The position numbers were made by a program, and so were the translations under genes. Positions 1 through 12,162 of a DNA stretch of 64,000 nt are shown here, piece by piece (the stretch's first letter is position 1; every line of letters starts with the position of its first letter). The stretch lies in the NCBI GenBank assembly GCA_014529385.2, contig CM043959.1, positions 10,316,809 to 10,380,808 of the forward strand, given 5' to 3'. The notes under the pieces were generated by a model. That model was not told where the DNA came from. It made no database searches and saw nothing but the letters and a program-made list of their open reading frames with translations. This DNA comes from Adiantum capillus-veneris (lineage: Eukaryota > Streptophyta > Polypodiopsida > Polypodiales > Pteridaceae).

Positions 1-380
1 CCTCTTATCTCAAATTTTCTAATAAGCAATGTTCTTACTGCAACAAAAATGGCCATACTGAAGATGATTTTTGGACACCTCAATATGATGAAGAACACAA
101 TATTACCTCTAAACAACCACATTTATCTAGAGATTCTTCTTCTTCTTGTGAATATTGTGGAGGATCTAATTCCATGGGATTCACTTACACTGAGAGGGGA
201 TGTCACCTGTGTGCAACCATATGGAGAAAACCCTCTATCTACAGATCCATAGCACTAACCCAACCCCCTATCTACAAATTTTAAAGAACCCATATACCCC
301 CCTTTCACGGTGCTTGTATAGTCGGCTTGACCCCCTCTATCATATATATACAAATTGTAAATATTGTCATTTTTTAAAAT

Positions 381-537
381 TTTGATAGTTTCCTTTGTAC
401 ATTGACACTAATTAAAAGAATTTGATAGTTTCCTTTGTATATTGACACGCATTTCAAAATATTGTTATTTTTAAAAGGTATCTAATTTTCTTTGCACATT
501 TTTAGAAATTTTGATCATTTCCTTTGTACATTGACAC
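381..537 (+). repeat. Three imperfect 28-bp repeats
   Basis: A unit reading TTTGATAGTTTCCTTTGTAC followed by ATTGACAC occurs at 381-408 and 421-448 and, diverged, at about 510-537. It lies in AT-rich DNA with no coding signal. Nothing else was recognised in 1-1190. Confidence 0.7.
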
Positions 538-1192
538 TACTTTCAGAATTTCATGCAGTATGATGGGGAGCAACAACAAGAGTGAGGGGAAGAGTGATGT
601 TTCGTTTTCTATAGATAACATTGCAGTAAATTTTGAAATCTCATCATTGCATCCAAATTCCACGCTAAAGACCAAGTGAAAAAACCACCACAAGCTTGAT
701 AATTAGCATATTATTCTCTCATTATTGTTGGTATCATTCATGAGAAAATATTGAGGCTAAGAAAGTAAGAAACTGCAACATGCAATTGTAGTAGGCTTCC
801 TAGCTAGTCAAAGATGAAACCGATGTACCCAAAAAGATTGTGTTGTTGCTACTACTATAGAAGGATATGATAGTATCACATCAAATACAGAGTAGGGGAC
901 TACCATTGTCTCTACCTAAGTGGGTAGGGTAGCCCTATCTGCATGTGTACTTTGCCGCTTGTGAGCTATCAATCAAGATGGGATCAGTCTTAGAGTGTTG
1001 TTTGCATAGATTGGCATGATGAGTCTCTAGAGAAATGTTGTGACTCATGACTCATAAGTGATAGCCAAAATGTGATGACTGAATGAAGAGACTGAGAGTC
1101 TAAGAGTCTGACAGAGGGAGTGGACGATTACTTGATTGAAAGAAAGGAACCTTCTTTGTCATTGTGGATGTACTAATACCCCAATACACACA

Positions 1193-1194
<2 letters not shown>

Positions 1195-1254
<60 letters not shown>
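1195..1254. repeat. (CT)30 microsatellite
   Basis: Uninterrupted CT dinucleotides, 60 bp. Flanking sequence shows no gene. Confidence 0.97.
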
Positions 1255-1256
<2 letters not shown>

Positions 1257-1618
1257 ACAAACCACACAGACACTCCCCTATAGACTCCCTCCATCTGTTT
1301 CTCCCAATCTAAGGAAGTCCTCCCCCTCCCCCTTCTACACATGATCCACCTCTCCCTACCAACTTGTAAGAGATTTTCAATGAGCTTATACAGTTCCCTT
1401 ATAAAATTGTATTTATTCAAATAGTCTTTGACATATCAAAATGTGATGAGGAGTTTTGACTCTCGTCATCTTTAGAATGCCTTTGCTAACACTCCGATCT
1501 CTTCCTTCTTTTAATCTTTTGATGTGCCTTGGAAACTACAAGTGCTGACAAGCTCATGCTTCTTGCTTCCAGCCATTATTATTCGACAAGAGAGATAAAG
1601 AAAGGCAAGAATGCAAGG

Positions 1619-1620
<2 letters not shown>

Positions 1621-1670
<50 letters not shown>
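1621..1670. repeat. (GA)25 microsatellite
   Basis: Uninterrupted GA dinucleotides, 50 bp. The opposite purine/pyrimidine strand bias to the tract 370 bp upstream means the pair could fold as an inverted repeat. Confidence 0.97.
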
Positions 1671-1673
<3 letters not shown>

Positions 1674-2384
1674 TGTAGGTGTGAGGGGAGGGATGGGCAT
1701 CGATGATCGATAATGAAGACCCACCCCTCTCCCTCTTTTGGAGTTTCCCCACATGGCCGACAACAGGTCCAAAGTTATGAGACTCATACAAATTAAAAGA
1801 CAGTGACAACTAGTATGTTGATTTTTTTCAAATTTTTAAAAGATAAAAGGCAATTTCATGATGATGATGAGGGGGGTGCCCATTGTCTAGTGCTTGGTTT
1901 GAAGCTTTCTTTTGTTTGAACCCTTGTCTGCCGACGCTTCTGAGTACACTCATATTTTCACAAACAAACATACACCTTTCTACATAAACTACATAGTCTC
2001 ATATAAGGTACACCTTTTTATGCTTATACATTCCAAATCCAAAACATTAAACTCACAAATAAGGCATTGAATTAGGTTACAACACATTACTTGAACATAC
2101 ATGGCACCATCAATTCCACTTGAATGCTAATGTGAAACCTTGTAAATGACATCCCCACCAATAGGAACCTTTACCTAGTCTTCCAATTGCAATAGTGAAG
2201 GTCAACAACTTGAATGTGCCAGGCTTCACATCTTCTTCATTCTCCCTACCACTAGGAAGTATCTTTGCAGCAAAGGTGGGCGATATCTCAACTATACTCA
2301 CAAATAGCAGAACAAGATATAATTCATTATTGGTTCCACTTGATTCTTGGTATGCTACACCACAAGAAACTTTCTAGAATAAAG

Positions 2385-2385
<1 letters not shown>

Positions 2386-2430
<45 letters not shown>

Positions 2431-2446
2431 ACACACACACACACAC
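2386..2446. repeat. Compound (CT)n(AC)n microsatellite
   Basis: About 21 CT units followed directly by about 8 AC units. Confidence 0.95.
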
Positions 2447-2920
2447 ATACCTACCAAAAATAATCTTGAAGTTATGATTTCCCCTACAACATAGTTTTCC
2501 TCATCATGACTCAAATAGAGTGAGCATAGGAAAAGGAAAGCAAATTACACATGTTATCTCACAGGGAAGAAAGCCTATTGCACCAGGCTCACCATGGTAG
2601 ATGAATAAGTGAGCTCCAAACTACAGATATGGTGAAAATAATAGGTTTAGATTGCTGCATATAGCAAATCAAAAGAAGGCTTCCTAAAGCAGATAGTTTA
2701 GCCAAAGCCAAAGCAGGTTCTGGCATAGTGACGGGTGCTGAGCTGTTGGTGGTGGTTAGCGATGAAGCTCCATTGAGACAGACGCACCATGCCTCCTGCT
2801 GAAGCAGCTAGGTAGGGATATCATGGGAGAAGCATGGAATCAAAGTCGGTGTGCATGGCTAATTAAGGGTTGGGGACAACTAGAAGCAGCATTCGCAAGG
2901 TACCCATGCAAAGGTGGGTG

Positions 2921-3144
2921 GGAGAGTAAAAACAGGGTATGGCTGGAAGATGGGTTCATGCGAACGCCGAAGGTAGACGGGTGAGAAAGGAGCACAGTAA
3001 TGGGTGGGGGAAACCCGACCTAAGGTGTTGTGGGAGAGTAAAAACAGGGTATGGCTGGAAGATGGGTTCATGCGAACGCCGAAGGTAGACGGGTGAGAAA
3101 GGAGCACAGTAATGGGTGGGGGAAACCCGACCTAAGGTGTTGTG
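2921..3144. repeat. 112-bp tandem duplication
   Basis: Two essentially identical 112-bp units, 2921-3032 and 3033-3144, each starting GGAGAGTAAAAACAGGG; a few bases of a third unit follow. The near identity implies a recent event. Any open frame through it is a by-product of the repeat. Confidence 0.93.
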
Positions 3145-3383
3145 GGAGGGTGGAATGGGCATAGATCAGATAGAGTGAGGTAGCAGGAGGCTTGAGCATC
3201 ACGCTATGGGAGGGAGTGAGCAAAAAACGACATGATCACAGAGCCATGGCGGGGAACTCGGAGACAAAAGGGCGAGGATGAAAGCAAGAGTTCAGGTGTA
3301 AAGCAAGGAAGAAATTGACTAGAAGGCTGTAGTTTTAGGTGGATCCAAATTGGAGGGACAAAGTAAAATTTTTTAAGGTCCAG

Positions 3384-3660
3384 GCTTATAGAACTACCTA
3401 CAAGGTCACCACTAGCATGACACCCTTTAGAATGGTCTATGGAGTTTGCAATCCCAAGTCTCAGGCTAGCGGTGGAGTATGGTATGGACTTTAACATTAA
3501 TCTCAAGCAATGCTTAGATGAACTATTGCATCTAGATGAGGTTAGGTAGTGCGCCATGCAAGAACAAGAGGTAGACCAGCAATGCAGAAAGCATTGGCAT
3601 GACAACAAGATCAATGTTAGAGAGCTCAAACAAGGGGACTTAGTGTTGTTGTACTAGTCT
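3384..3660 (+). pseudogene. Ty3/gypsy integrase C-terminal relic
   Basis: From 3384 the + strand reads AYRTTYKVTTSMTPFRMVYG, the conserved stretch of the gypsy integrase core just after the catalytic Glu region. After a frameshift near 3460 there follows a region with PSLRLAVEYGMDF and then, past a TAG at the LDEVR stretch, a basic segment ending in KQGDLVLL, which matches the integrase C-terminal domain entry. In a live element this enzyme inserts the cDNA into the nuclear genome. Here one frameshift and at least two stops break it, and no LTR or neighbouring pol domain is visible, so it is an isolated old fragment. Confidence 0.8.
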
Positions 3661-3776
3661 AATCTACTCCTAGAGAAACCCAATCTCAAAATAGCTTGGT
3701 CAGGTTCTACAATGTTGATTGGGTCTTCTCAAATGGTACATCATGATTAAGGGATTTATCAAGATTACTATTATCT

Positions 3777-5750
3777 GTGTACAAATTTATCTCTGAATTT
3801 ATCATTCTCAAAAACAACCCAATCTATGTCTCTGAGAAGTTATTCAATATGCTAGTGGCAAAAAATATGAATCCAAAGGCTAAGATCAATATGAGTCAAT
3901 TTCTGTACAATAGCATCATGCAACAAACATCCAAATTCAAGACACAAAACTTCTTTGAGGCGTGGTATGCTTGAAAACTCCTTTACTAGGCTACTTGCAT
4001 ACCAACGCATGTCAATGCTGTGAAGGTATGGAAAAAGGTGGTCGATGAAGGCACTAGGAAGAAGCAAACTAGTCAATTGGAAACTTCAGAAGAGATTGAG
4101 ACAGAACACATCCTAGAAAGAAAGGAGAAATAGGTGGTAGCGGTTGGAGCTAAGAGACCAGCAAGTCAGTCAGATACAACCTCGCCTGATAAGAAGAGGA
4201 AAACAATGCCCTTCCTTGAACAACTCCAGGCAAGATTGCACACTACAAAAAAGAAAAAGTCTATGGATCCTCTAGTAGAGAATGTAATTAATCCCATTAT
4301 ACTCTAGAGAACCAATGGCCACAAATAAATATAGTGGAAAAAACAAAAAAAATGGACACGTAAGTACAACCAAGGGTTAGATAGTTACAAATCAAACTAC
4401 TAGGAAGTACAATTTTCCTGCTATCACATCTAAGGCTCAAAATAAGATAGCAGAGCAGGTATCAACTCAGATGGTTCAACTAAACAAATTACAGAGGTTA
4501 TAGAAATAGCTTGTGAAGGAAATATTGATTATGGAAAAACCAGACAAAGCATTACTGTCCTATTCCTTTCCTATGACTATTAATTAAGTGATCCATATAT
4601 AATTATAGTCCTGTGTAGCTGCCATCTAGTCAGGATGGAATATGATAGTCAATTTCATACGAAAAATGAAGGCGGCCTAGGGGTCAACTTCCAATTCAAA
4701 AATGATGGCTCTCAAGGAGGAACTAAAACACATTAAGGCAAAATTTGAAGAACTGAAAAAGAAAAAAGTAGAATAGAAGAAACAGATACTGCATTATGTC
4801 TCACTCTCACATTTTAGCCTATTACTAATTGTGCATTATACCTATCCTTATTAGAGAAAACCTTTGAGATAAGAGACTTGACTTTGAACCTAAGGTCCTC
4901 CCAATTCACCTTTGCATATAGCATTGTAAAGTCAAAGGTTTGGAGACATAAAGGAGACAATTTCTCATTAATGCTTCTTGAAGAGTTGAAACACTTTATA
5001 GCACCGATTACACCTATTGAATAATTTATAATCCTTCTTGAGTCAGTAGGTACATCTGTTTCTTTTAGAAGGAAATTTTGAAAGTTCAATTAGGCTAGGC
5101 AAAATGGCTTTGAGGAAAAAACTAAGCCATTTGGAAACCTCTATTAAAGCGGTGTCACAAAAAGTAGCTATAAATCTAGGTGTGATAAGAATTTTGTGGA
5201 ACCTGCAAACAATCTACAAAACTGGTACTTGCACTTAAAACCAAAAGAGTTACAAAAGTCTTGGTGTTTCATGATGAAAACTTGCATCAAAAATTCACTC
5301 GGGTTTTAAATTAGGGAGTTTGATTCACCTGGCAGGCACTCTAAATACATTTCTGTTTATATAACAACAAAGTCAATAGAGAAGTTATCTACGTCAATGA
5401 TTACAAAATCACAATAAAATTTCTTATGAGCATGATGATAAGAAAAAGATAACCCATTCCTTTGTGAACAAACATTCCTCGAGCAAGAGTCAAATTCAAA
5501 GAACCTTCCTTGAGGACTATAGAGTTCCAATGCAACAAAATTGACCTTGAAGTCCTAAAGACTTATTTCCTTTACTATGAAACTAGAAATTCCTTTCTCT
5601 ACAACTTTGAGAAGGCAAGAGTCATCCTAGGAGGACATCCCATATTTAGTACCTGTAGAGAATATTTCTTATGGAGAATCCAAAGAAAGATAGAACAATC
5701 CATGGTATGTTCTTCATTGAAAAACCAAACAAAAAACAACGGGTTCTAGC
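3777..5750 (+). other. Unrecognised AT-rich coding-like relics
   Basis: Several short open stretches on the + strand (3777-3974; a lysine-rich stretch about 4020-4300; about 4650-4790; 5510-5749) have protein-like composition. Stops recur every 100-250 bp. I do not recognise a family; an old transposon accessory ORF or a very decayed gag-like region are the most natural readings. No domain call is justified. Confidence 0.3.
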
Positions 5751-6422
5751 TAGAAGCATTATACAGAGACGCGAAGGAGCTAGCTGATTAATGTTGTTTT
5801 GGCTTAGTGGACAAGGTGGTGTAGAAAGATAAAACTTTATGTGATTATGTAAAGTCTTCTACAAATCCTTCTGATTATATGAATATTTTGTGAGAAATTC
5901 TTTGAATCTATTGTCCCTATATGCAAATAGAATAGGCATGCAAATATCAACAAACTAGTGCAGTATAGAGCTGCCAGCTCAAAGATAAAAAATGGACATG
6001 GTTAAGTAAATGAGGCTCTTCTCTCAGGAGCGATTGGGAGCTACTTGAAAGACTAACATCGACCTTTTTTGGAAAATGTAGTTAATAGAATTGGTCTCTC
6101 TACACTTTGTGATCCTCAATGAATCTTAAGGTCTTTCTTGCATGGAAAAAGACCAAGAACTTTTCTTCAATACTCAATGTTTTTCTTGAATGGGATCAAT
6201 CGCTGAAGAACATGTGGCACATGGTATGCCAATTCTATAGAAAATCCATAGAGACACGCACAAAAGTTAGAGACACAACGAATTAAGAGGATTAGCACAA
6301 ACTTGAGTCCAAAATTAGCTAGGGAAAGTACTCTTTGAGAAAAAATTAATAGAAATATGTGAAGGTTTCTTCTGTCCATGAAAATATCGTACTTTATGGT
6401 GGTGGTGGTGGTTTGGGGGGGG

Positions 6423-6456
<34 letters not shown>

Positions 6457-8473
6457 CATCATGTCTCTTGTGGAACATAACTGACCATGCACAAAGCATA
6501 GGTCTAACTAAGCATTTGAAAAAAATCTGAAGCACCCATGTTTGTCAAAATCTCTCCTGTTGTATATGTACCATTCTCTTCTTTTCCCTAGTCACATGTC
6601 TCCTCATTTGAAGATAGAGGTGCTTTTGGTTTCCAAAGTACAGGGTTACTCTATGTCCTGTCTAGCCAAGAATACTTTGAGTGTTCACCTATGGGAAAGG
6701 ACCTTACATACTCGATTTCACGGAGTCCCTTAGGTGCACACTTGATTTCACAGAGTCACACATAAAAGGAGCTCATGGGATCCTTCAAGGGACAATGAAA
6801 TTTTCATTTTAGAGAAGGTTTCAAAACACGCTCAAAGACTTTTCCATTGCAAGAGCTTTAGTGGCGGTCCAAGTATTTGTATACCAATTTTGAAATCTCA
6901 TGTATTTGATAATGACCTCGTGCCTATCAATGTACTGTAAACATGTATGCCTAATGCAAACATGTATGGCTAATGCAGTGCACTCTAAGAAGCACAAAAA
7001 GGTGTTTGAGGAGCTTTCTTCTTAGAGCATAAAATTAATGGACCACACTCATGCCCACTATGGATTTGATCAAGAAGCATGACTTGTTTTAAGGTGGAGA
7101 TGCATCACTTATAACTATTATAATGGAGAGAGGCTTTCCTCGAAAGTGCCACGTGGGCGCTAAAGGTAAAACGCAAACAATAATTTTAAAACTAAATCAT
7201 TGTTACCATGGTGATGGCAACCGCCATGACGTTGTTGTGTAGCTTCGCTTCCATGGAGAGAAAGTGAGTAGAAGGAGGCAAAATAATTAAGCTTCTTTGA
7301 AGGCTATGTATTTAGTGATTGGTGGTCAGGGCTAAGCCAACTTTAAGCTAAAAGTATGCCAGATGCGACTAAAAAGGACCAAATGTTTCATTGTTAATGC
7401 TAAAATAGTATTCTTGAAACGGTTATAGATGGGATTTTGTTGATTAGAATTGCAGTACTTGAAGTGCTCTACATGCTTGTCTTTACAGCTCATCAAACGG
7501 AGCCCTAGTGAGAGAGTTTTTGAGTTTGAAGTTGCAGTGTATTGCAGATCCTTGATCGACAGAGCAGCTAGGGACAAGTGGCCAAGTGGATGTCAGTGTA
7601 TAGGTGTGTAGTGCTTAAATTATGGAGCATACCCGTCTTTTTGGAATTTAGATCGGAGCTATGAACTGCAGGTTATGGCCATTTGAATTTTTGACAAGGG
7701 AATCGGGCCATGGAGCATCATTTTGGGTTCGAACAGGTTTCAAAAGGTAGAGCACTTCATATGGAGTTGACAAGAAGTCGTTGTTTGCCGAACGAAGCCC
7801 GGATTGGAAGGTTATAGCAGATGGAAGTCGGGGGGCAATTGCGCTAAAGTGATGCCAGAATGTTTTTTTTTCAGTTTTGGTACTCATCGTTTGAGATCAT
7901 GCAAAAGTCGAAAAGTGGGGAGTGCAGTTAAAGTCAAAGCCTGGGATACACGCTCCTAGTAAGTTTTGATGGCTCGGCCATCTGCTGACTGAGAAAGGAA
8001 AGATGAAGGGTTGAAATCATGTAGAAAAGTTGGTTTGTTTTTTAGGGTGATGATGTTTTTGGGAGGCCCATAAGGGTGCAAGTGATGGAATGAGGCCAGG
8101 AGGCCTGGGGATAGTCCCACATGCAGGCAAGGCCGTCGAGATTCTGGGGTACTTAACCTTGAGTGTGAGCCCTCTTGTGGATGTGATAGGGAGTGCGAGC
8201 TCCCTTTGCACCTGGCTGTGGCATGCCTTCCTTGGCACTGTACGTAGTGGCCCAGTGGACGTTGGTGGCCATTTTGGTTGGCGACCACGGCACGAGGTTG
8301 TGCGCGGCGACGGCCGGTGGTGCACGTCGGCGGCTTGAGTCACGTGATTATGTGGCAGTTGTGCCTGCTAAGGGGTGGTTCCCACATGCTTGCTACGGGC
8401 CCCATTTTTTGAGAGGAAAGGGAAAGCCCCTCACTAGCGACATTGCTAGTGCTAGGGGGGCTATCCCACGGCA

Positions 8474-8476
<3 letters not shown>
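5751..8476. other. Intergenic, no gene seen
   Basis: Apart from the poly-G tract near 6.4 kb I see no gene, RNA or element. The part from about 7.9 kb is less AT-rich and may be the outer part of the LTR that precedes the element starting near 9.14 kb. Confidence 0.5.
6398..6453 (+). repeat. (GGT)n and poly-G tract
   Basis: Five GGT units (6398-6412) run into about 39 G with a single C at 6423. On the + strand it could form a G-quadruplex; such runs are also prone to assembly error. Confidence 0.9.

Positions 8477-8562
<86 letters not shown>
8477..8562. repeat. (GA)43 microsatellite
   Basis: Uninterrupted GA dinucleotides, 86 bp. Confidence 0.97.
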
Positions 8563-8565
<3 letters not shown>

Positions 8566-9139
8566 CATACCCCTCAAGGACAATTTCACATGCAATGCAA
8601 GGACAAGTGTTCAGTGCTCTATAAAAGGGGTAGCTCACATGCAATAAGAGTAGTTACCACAAAACAAGCAGAGGGGGCTATAAAATAATTTTTTTAATTA
8701 TTTTTTTGTTGTTGTTGACAGATTTGAGCAGAGAGAGTAAGATCCAGGAGAGAGGAGGTCAAAGATTTTTTTGGAAGGGAAAGAGTCTTTGAGAGGCGAA
8801 GCCCGCGGCATCATCAGAATTGCATTGGTTGCATCGGCTTTAACTTTGCTAATTTCTCTATTTACCTGTTATCAGTTGGGTTAACCATTGTAAGGGAGTT
8901 TAAACTCCATATGCTACAACTTAATTACATTATGGTGCTGATAACGCTGCCACTTGGTCAACGTGCATCTTTTCTTGTTCATGCTATCATATCCTTCTGT
9001 TTTCATAAATAATGTTATTTCAGGGAAACTATTGGTCTATTGCACAGTGTGATGCTTCTTCCTCTCCTCAATTTTCTCACAACTAGCAGCCCGCCGATGC
9101 TGTCTTCGCTTATCTTCGAACCTTAAAGCCCCGACATCT
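8563..9139 (+). repeat. Possible 5' LTR end of DHGS gypsy copy 1
   Basis: The segment lies directly upstream of the candidate primer-binding site at 9140 and ends GACA followed by TCT, as an LTR end would. It contains a TATA box at 8620. No matching 3' LTR was found after 13.7 kb, so the LTR assignment rests on position and promoter signals only. Confidence 0.4.
8620..8626 (+). promoter_or_regulatory. TATA box, putative LTR promoter
   Basis: TATAAAA followed by GGGG, about 510 bp before the candidate primer-binding site of the downstream gypsy element and on the same strand. This fits a retroelement U3/R boundary. Confidence 0.45.
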
Positions 9140-9157
9140 TGGTTAACCCGACGTGAA
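9140..9157 (+). promoter_or_regulatory. Candidate primer-binding site
   Basis: TGGTTAACCCGACGTGAA matches TGGTGAACCCGACATGAA at the equivalent place in copy 2 (40206-40223, -) at 16 of 18 bases. Starting with TGG and lying just upstream of Gag, it fits pairing with a tRNA 3' end. I could not name the tRNA. Confidence 0.45.
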
Positions 9158-9324
9158 ACTGAGCCGAGGTGGGAAGAATTTGTGGAGGAATATGTTGACA
9201 TCGCAAGAGGTAGCCATGCAACATATGATGTAGCAATTTGCAGCATATATGCAACAACAACATGCTACCCAGCAGTAGTATAATATGCAAGAGCATATTT
9301 GTAAAGCTCGACACACAATTACAA

Positions 9325-10270
9325 ATAAATTACAGTAATTTGAAGGCCCGGATATTAGTAAATTTTGCAATATCTACGAGTAGGCAATGGAAGATAATGG
9401 AATCAATGATCAGGAGTAGTAGAAGGGTTTCATTTAATTGTGGTGCCAGAGCTTAGAGATCAAATTAAAGAGATTCAGGCGGCTCAAGGCCCAAATTGGT
9501 AGGACTTTAAGAAGGCGTTGTAGGAGGAATATATTGTTGAGGATTCACAAAGAGTAACCAGACAAAGCTTCATGAAGTGGGTGCAAAAGAAAATTAAAAA
9601 TTTATCTGCATGAGAGTTGTTACGGGAGTTTGAAAAGAAATTCGACCAACTGTCCTCGACAGAGCAACACTCGATGAAGGATCAGAAGGTTGAATTGTTC
9701 ATTCAGGATGTTGATTCGCTACTTCAGAAGAGTTTGGTGCAATTACTGGAGGATTCAACAAATGAATAGGGCTTAACGTCTGATTAGAAGATAGTCACTG
9801 AAGCGATAATTATGATCGTGAAACGACAAATGAGAGTTGATAAGCGGATTGTGGCTGATGTCATGGATGTCGTGGAAGAGAAAACTAAGGAGAAATCATC
9901 TTCGACAATACCCAAAGTGAAGGAGTGAGTTCTTGATGAATTGCTGAAAGGTATTCAAGAGTTAAATTTAAATTTCAAAGCTGTAAAATTTGAAGGGTTA
10001 GCTGCAAAGGGGTCTACTTCTGAGCCTAGGCAGCAACCTCCACGGAAAGGTTGGGATCAATGTATGTGGTACGACAGTGAAGACCATAGATATGTTAAGG
10101 AATGTGATGAGTTTGATGAAGCTTACAAAAGAAATGTGGTTTTCTAGAAGGACAAGAAGATTCACCTCAAGGCAACAGGTGAGATGCTTTGCTTGACCTT
10201 TGGTAAGGACGGCATGAAAAAGCTAGTTGAAGAAATACAGCATGTTGCTCTTGTGGAAGCAGCTACATAT
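9325..10270 (+). pseudogene. Gag relic with degenerate zinc knuckle
   Basis: The region holds a retroelement Gag: segments such as EEYIVEDSQRVTRQSF and ELLREFEKKFDQL align with the Gag of the - strand copy at 39.4-40.2 kb. At about 10060-10110 a knuckle-like CMWYDSEDHRYVKEC has its second Cys replaced by Tyr, so the CCHC zinc site is lost. In a working element Gag packages the RNA. Stops occur at about 9500, 9610, 9770 and 9928. The frame is readable only in pieces; 9941-10147 is the cleanest. Confidence 0.75.
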
Positions 10271-10828
10271 GGACTGTAGGTTTACGAAAAGGGAGATGAT
10301 GATGGTGCAAGTACAAAGGGTCAACAATTGTGGCCTTATGCTTTGGAGACAGTAAAAGTAGGTAAGGTAACTTATGGGAAGCTACCACAAGTAGGGAATT
10401 CTATTCAAGAAACCACAGGGTGGATTGATCCAGTGGATTCCCTCTTAGTATACGCATCCAGTGGATGAAGAATTTACAGGGACAGTAAAAAGGGCAACGA
10501 GATCTGAGAGTAAGAAAGAGGAAGGTCATACTCCTAAGCCCACTCCTAAAGTGACTATGGAGGCACACAAGGACAAAAAGCAAGGTAAGCCCATGGGCCC
10601 CTCGTATAAGATTAAATCTGATATTGAATTAGCTACAAATCTAAGAAAGATTTTGAAGAGCGCATTCTGAATAGCAAAGTGGAGCTCACATTGGGTGATA
10701 TTCTAGGAATTGCCAAATGCAAGTTCCATGAAGAGATCATTGATGTTATCAAGAGGAAGCGGTAGATATGAAGTGAGCAGGAGCCATAATCTTTTAAGAG
10801 CCAGACGGTTCGGCACATTTAAGCAACT

Positions 10829-11492
10829 TTGGATGATTATGAAGAGTATTTGGTAGATCTTGAAGAAGAAGGATCAAGGTCTCTGGTGGTTTTAAACTCA
10901 ATTGTACCTGAGGTAAGACAAGTTCATTTTAATGATGAGGAAGACAATGAAATTATACCCAGGAGTCACTTTTCAAGGACTCATTGGGCAAGGGCAACAA
11001 CTAAAATTGTTGTGAAGCTTGGCGACATTGAAGAACCAGTGTTAGCACTAATAGATCATGGATCGAAGATAAATTTGGTGGCAAAAAGCTTCCACAAAAA
11101 GGGAAATGTCCTATTGATGTAGACCACGGTTGGCGGCTTCGAGCTACCACATGCTTCCAGGTAACCTCTATGGTGCATGTGCAAATATTAAGGTAATTGT
11201 AGGGGACATCTGTGATGAGCAAAATTTCTTTATACACGAGCATTTCTCCTATCCACTGATTTTGGGACAACCTTACATTACGGCTGTGAGGATGGAAACC
11301 AAGGTTCTAGATGATGGGCCGACCTACGCCAGGGTTCGAAGCCAAGATGTTAAGAAAGCGGTTCAATTCCTGGCTGTATGTATTGATCATGCCAGGAACA
11401 AAGATAGTTTACGTGATCATCCATTGCCGAAGATATGCAAGGAGTTCAAAGAACACAGGTTTTCATTGGATTTTCTCGGAGTGCCACTATAA
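10829..11492 (+). pseudogene. Aspartic protease relic with DHGS motif
   Basis: The protein reads LALIDHGSKINLVAKS at about 11042-11090, the active-site loop of a retropepsin in which the usual D-T/S-G is D-H-G (11054-11065). It continues, after a break near 11120, into a strand-rich block with LILGQPYITAVRMETKVLDDG. The same block occurs in copy 2 at 38.0-38.4 kb. A retroviral-type protease would cut Gag-Pol. The frame is broken between loop and body, and a 142-bp duplication follows. His in place of Thr/Ser is shared by both copies, so it predates their decay. Confidence 0.8.
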
Positions 11493-11654
11493 AGCGGCAC
11501 TATGGTGGTACACTACTGCATGTGTTGATCATGCCAGGAATAAAGATATTTTACGTGATCATCCATTGCCAAAGATATGCAAGGAGTTCAAAGAACACAG
11601 GTTTTCATAGGATTTTCTCAGAGTGCCACTATAAAGCGGAACAATGGTGGTACG
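11374..11654 (+). repeat. 142-bp tandem duplication within pol region
   Basis: Units start at about 11374 and 11516, each with GATCATGCCAGGAA and GCAAGGAGTTCAAAGAACAC. They differ at about ten positions. 142 is not a multiple of three, so the event broke the reading frame. Confidence 0.9.
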
Positions 11655-12162
11655 AGTGAGGAGAAACTCTCACAGAGAGAAGCTTTCTTTTCAGGGGCTT
11701 AACATCTGAAGGTTCAATATCTTATTGGAAATTGAATGCTTTGCCAAAGTGGGAAAAACAATATGTTTCAAGTATCCAAAGTGAATTGCAGGGATGTGTT
11801 GTGCTTGAATTAGATGATATAATTTCAGGGATCTTTGAAGAGGTATCTTATGTGGATACCATGTCACAACTCGAGGAAATCACGCAGTACAGGTTACAAA
11901 GCGGAACTGAAGTGGTTAAGGTCCACTCAATGGACATGTGTGAAGAGTTGGGTGTATATGAAGCACTTATGCATATTGAGGATGATGCAGGTAAAGCAGT
12001 TGAAGTACAAGTAGAGAGAAAGTACAAGACTGTTGGCCAGAAAGTGAGACCGGTGGCTACACCTCTACCAGAAGGCAGTTATGGAGTGATTGAGGAGGAT
12101 TCACGACAGCCTCTATACTCAGAAATCCAAAGAACATTGGTCATAAGTTCACTAAGGAGACA

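Noticed and set aside
8090-8343. Overlapping open frames on both strands around 8.1-8.3 kb as a gene
   Set aside because: Frames overlap on both strands in GC-richer DNA with no recognisable domain; position suits a retroelement LTR better.
11325-11345. GGTTCGAAGCC as a tRNA B box
   Set aside because: No matching A box, acceptor stem or anticodon arm; the site lies inside the gypsy protease block.
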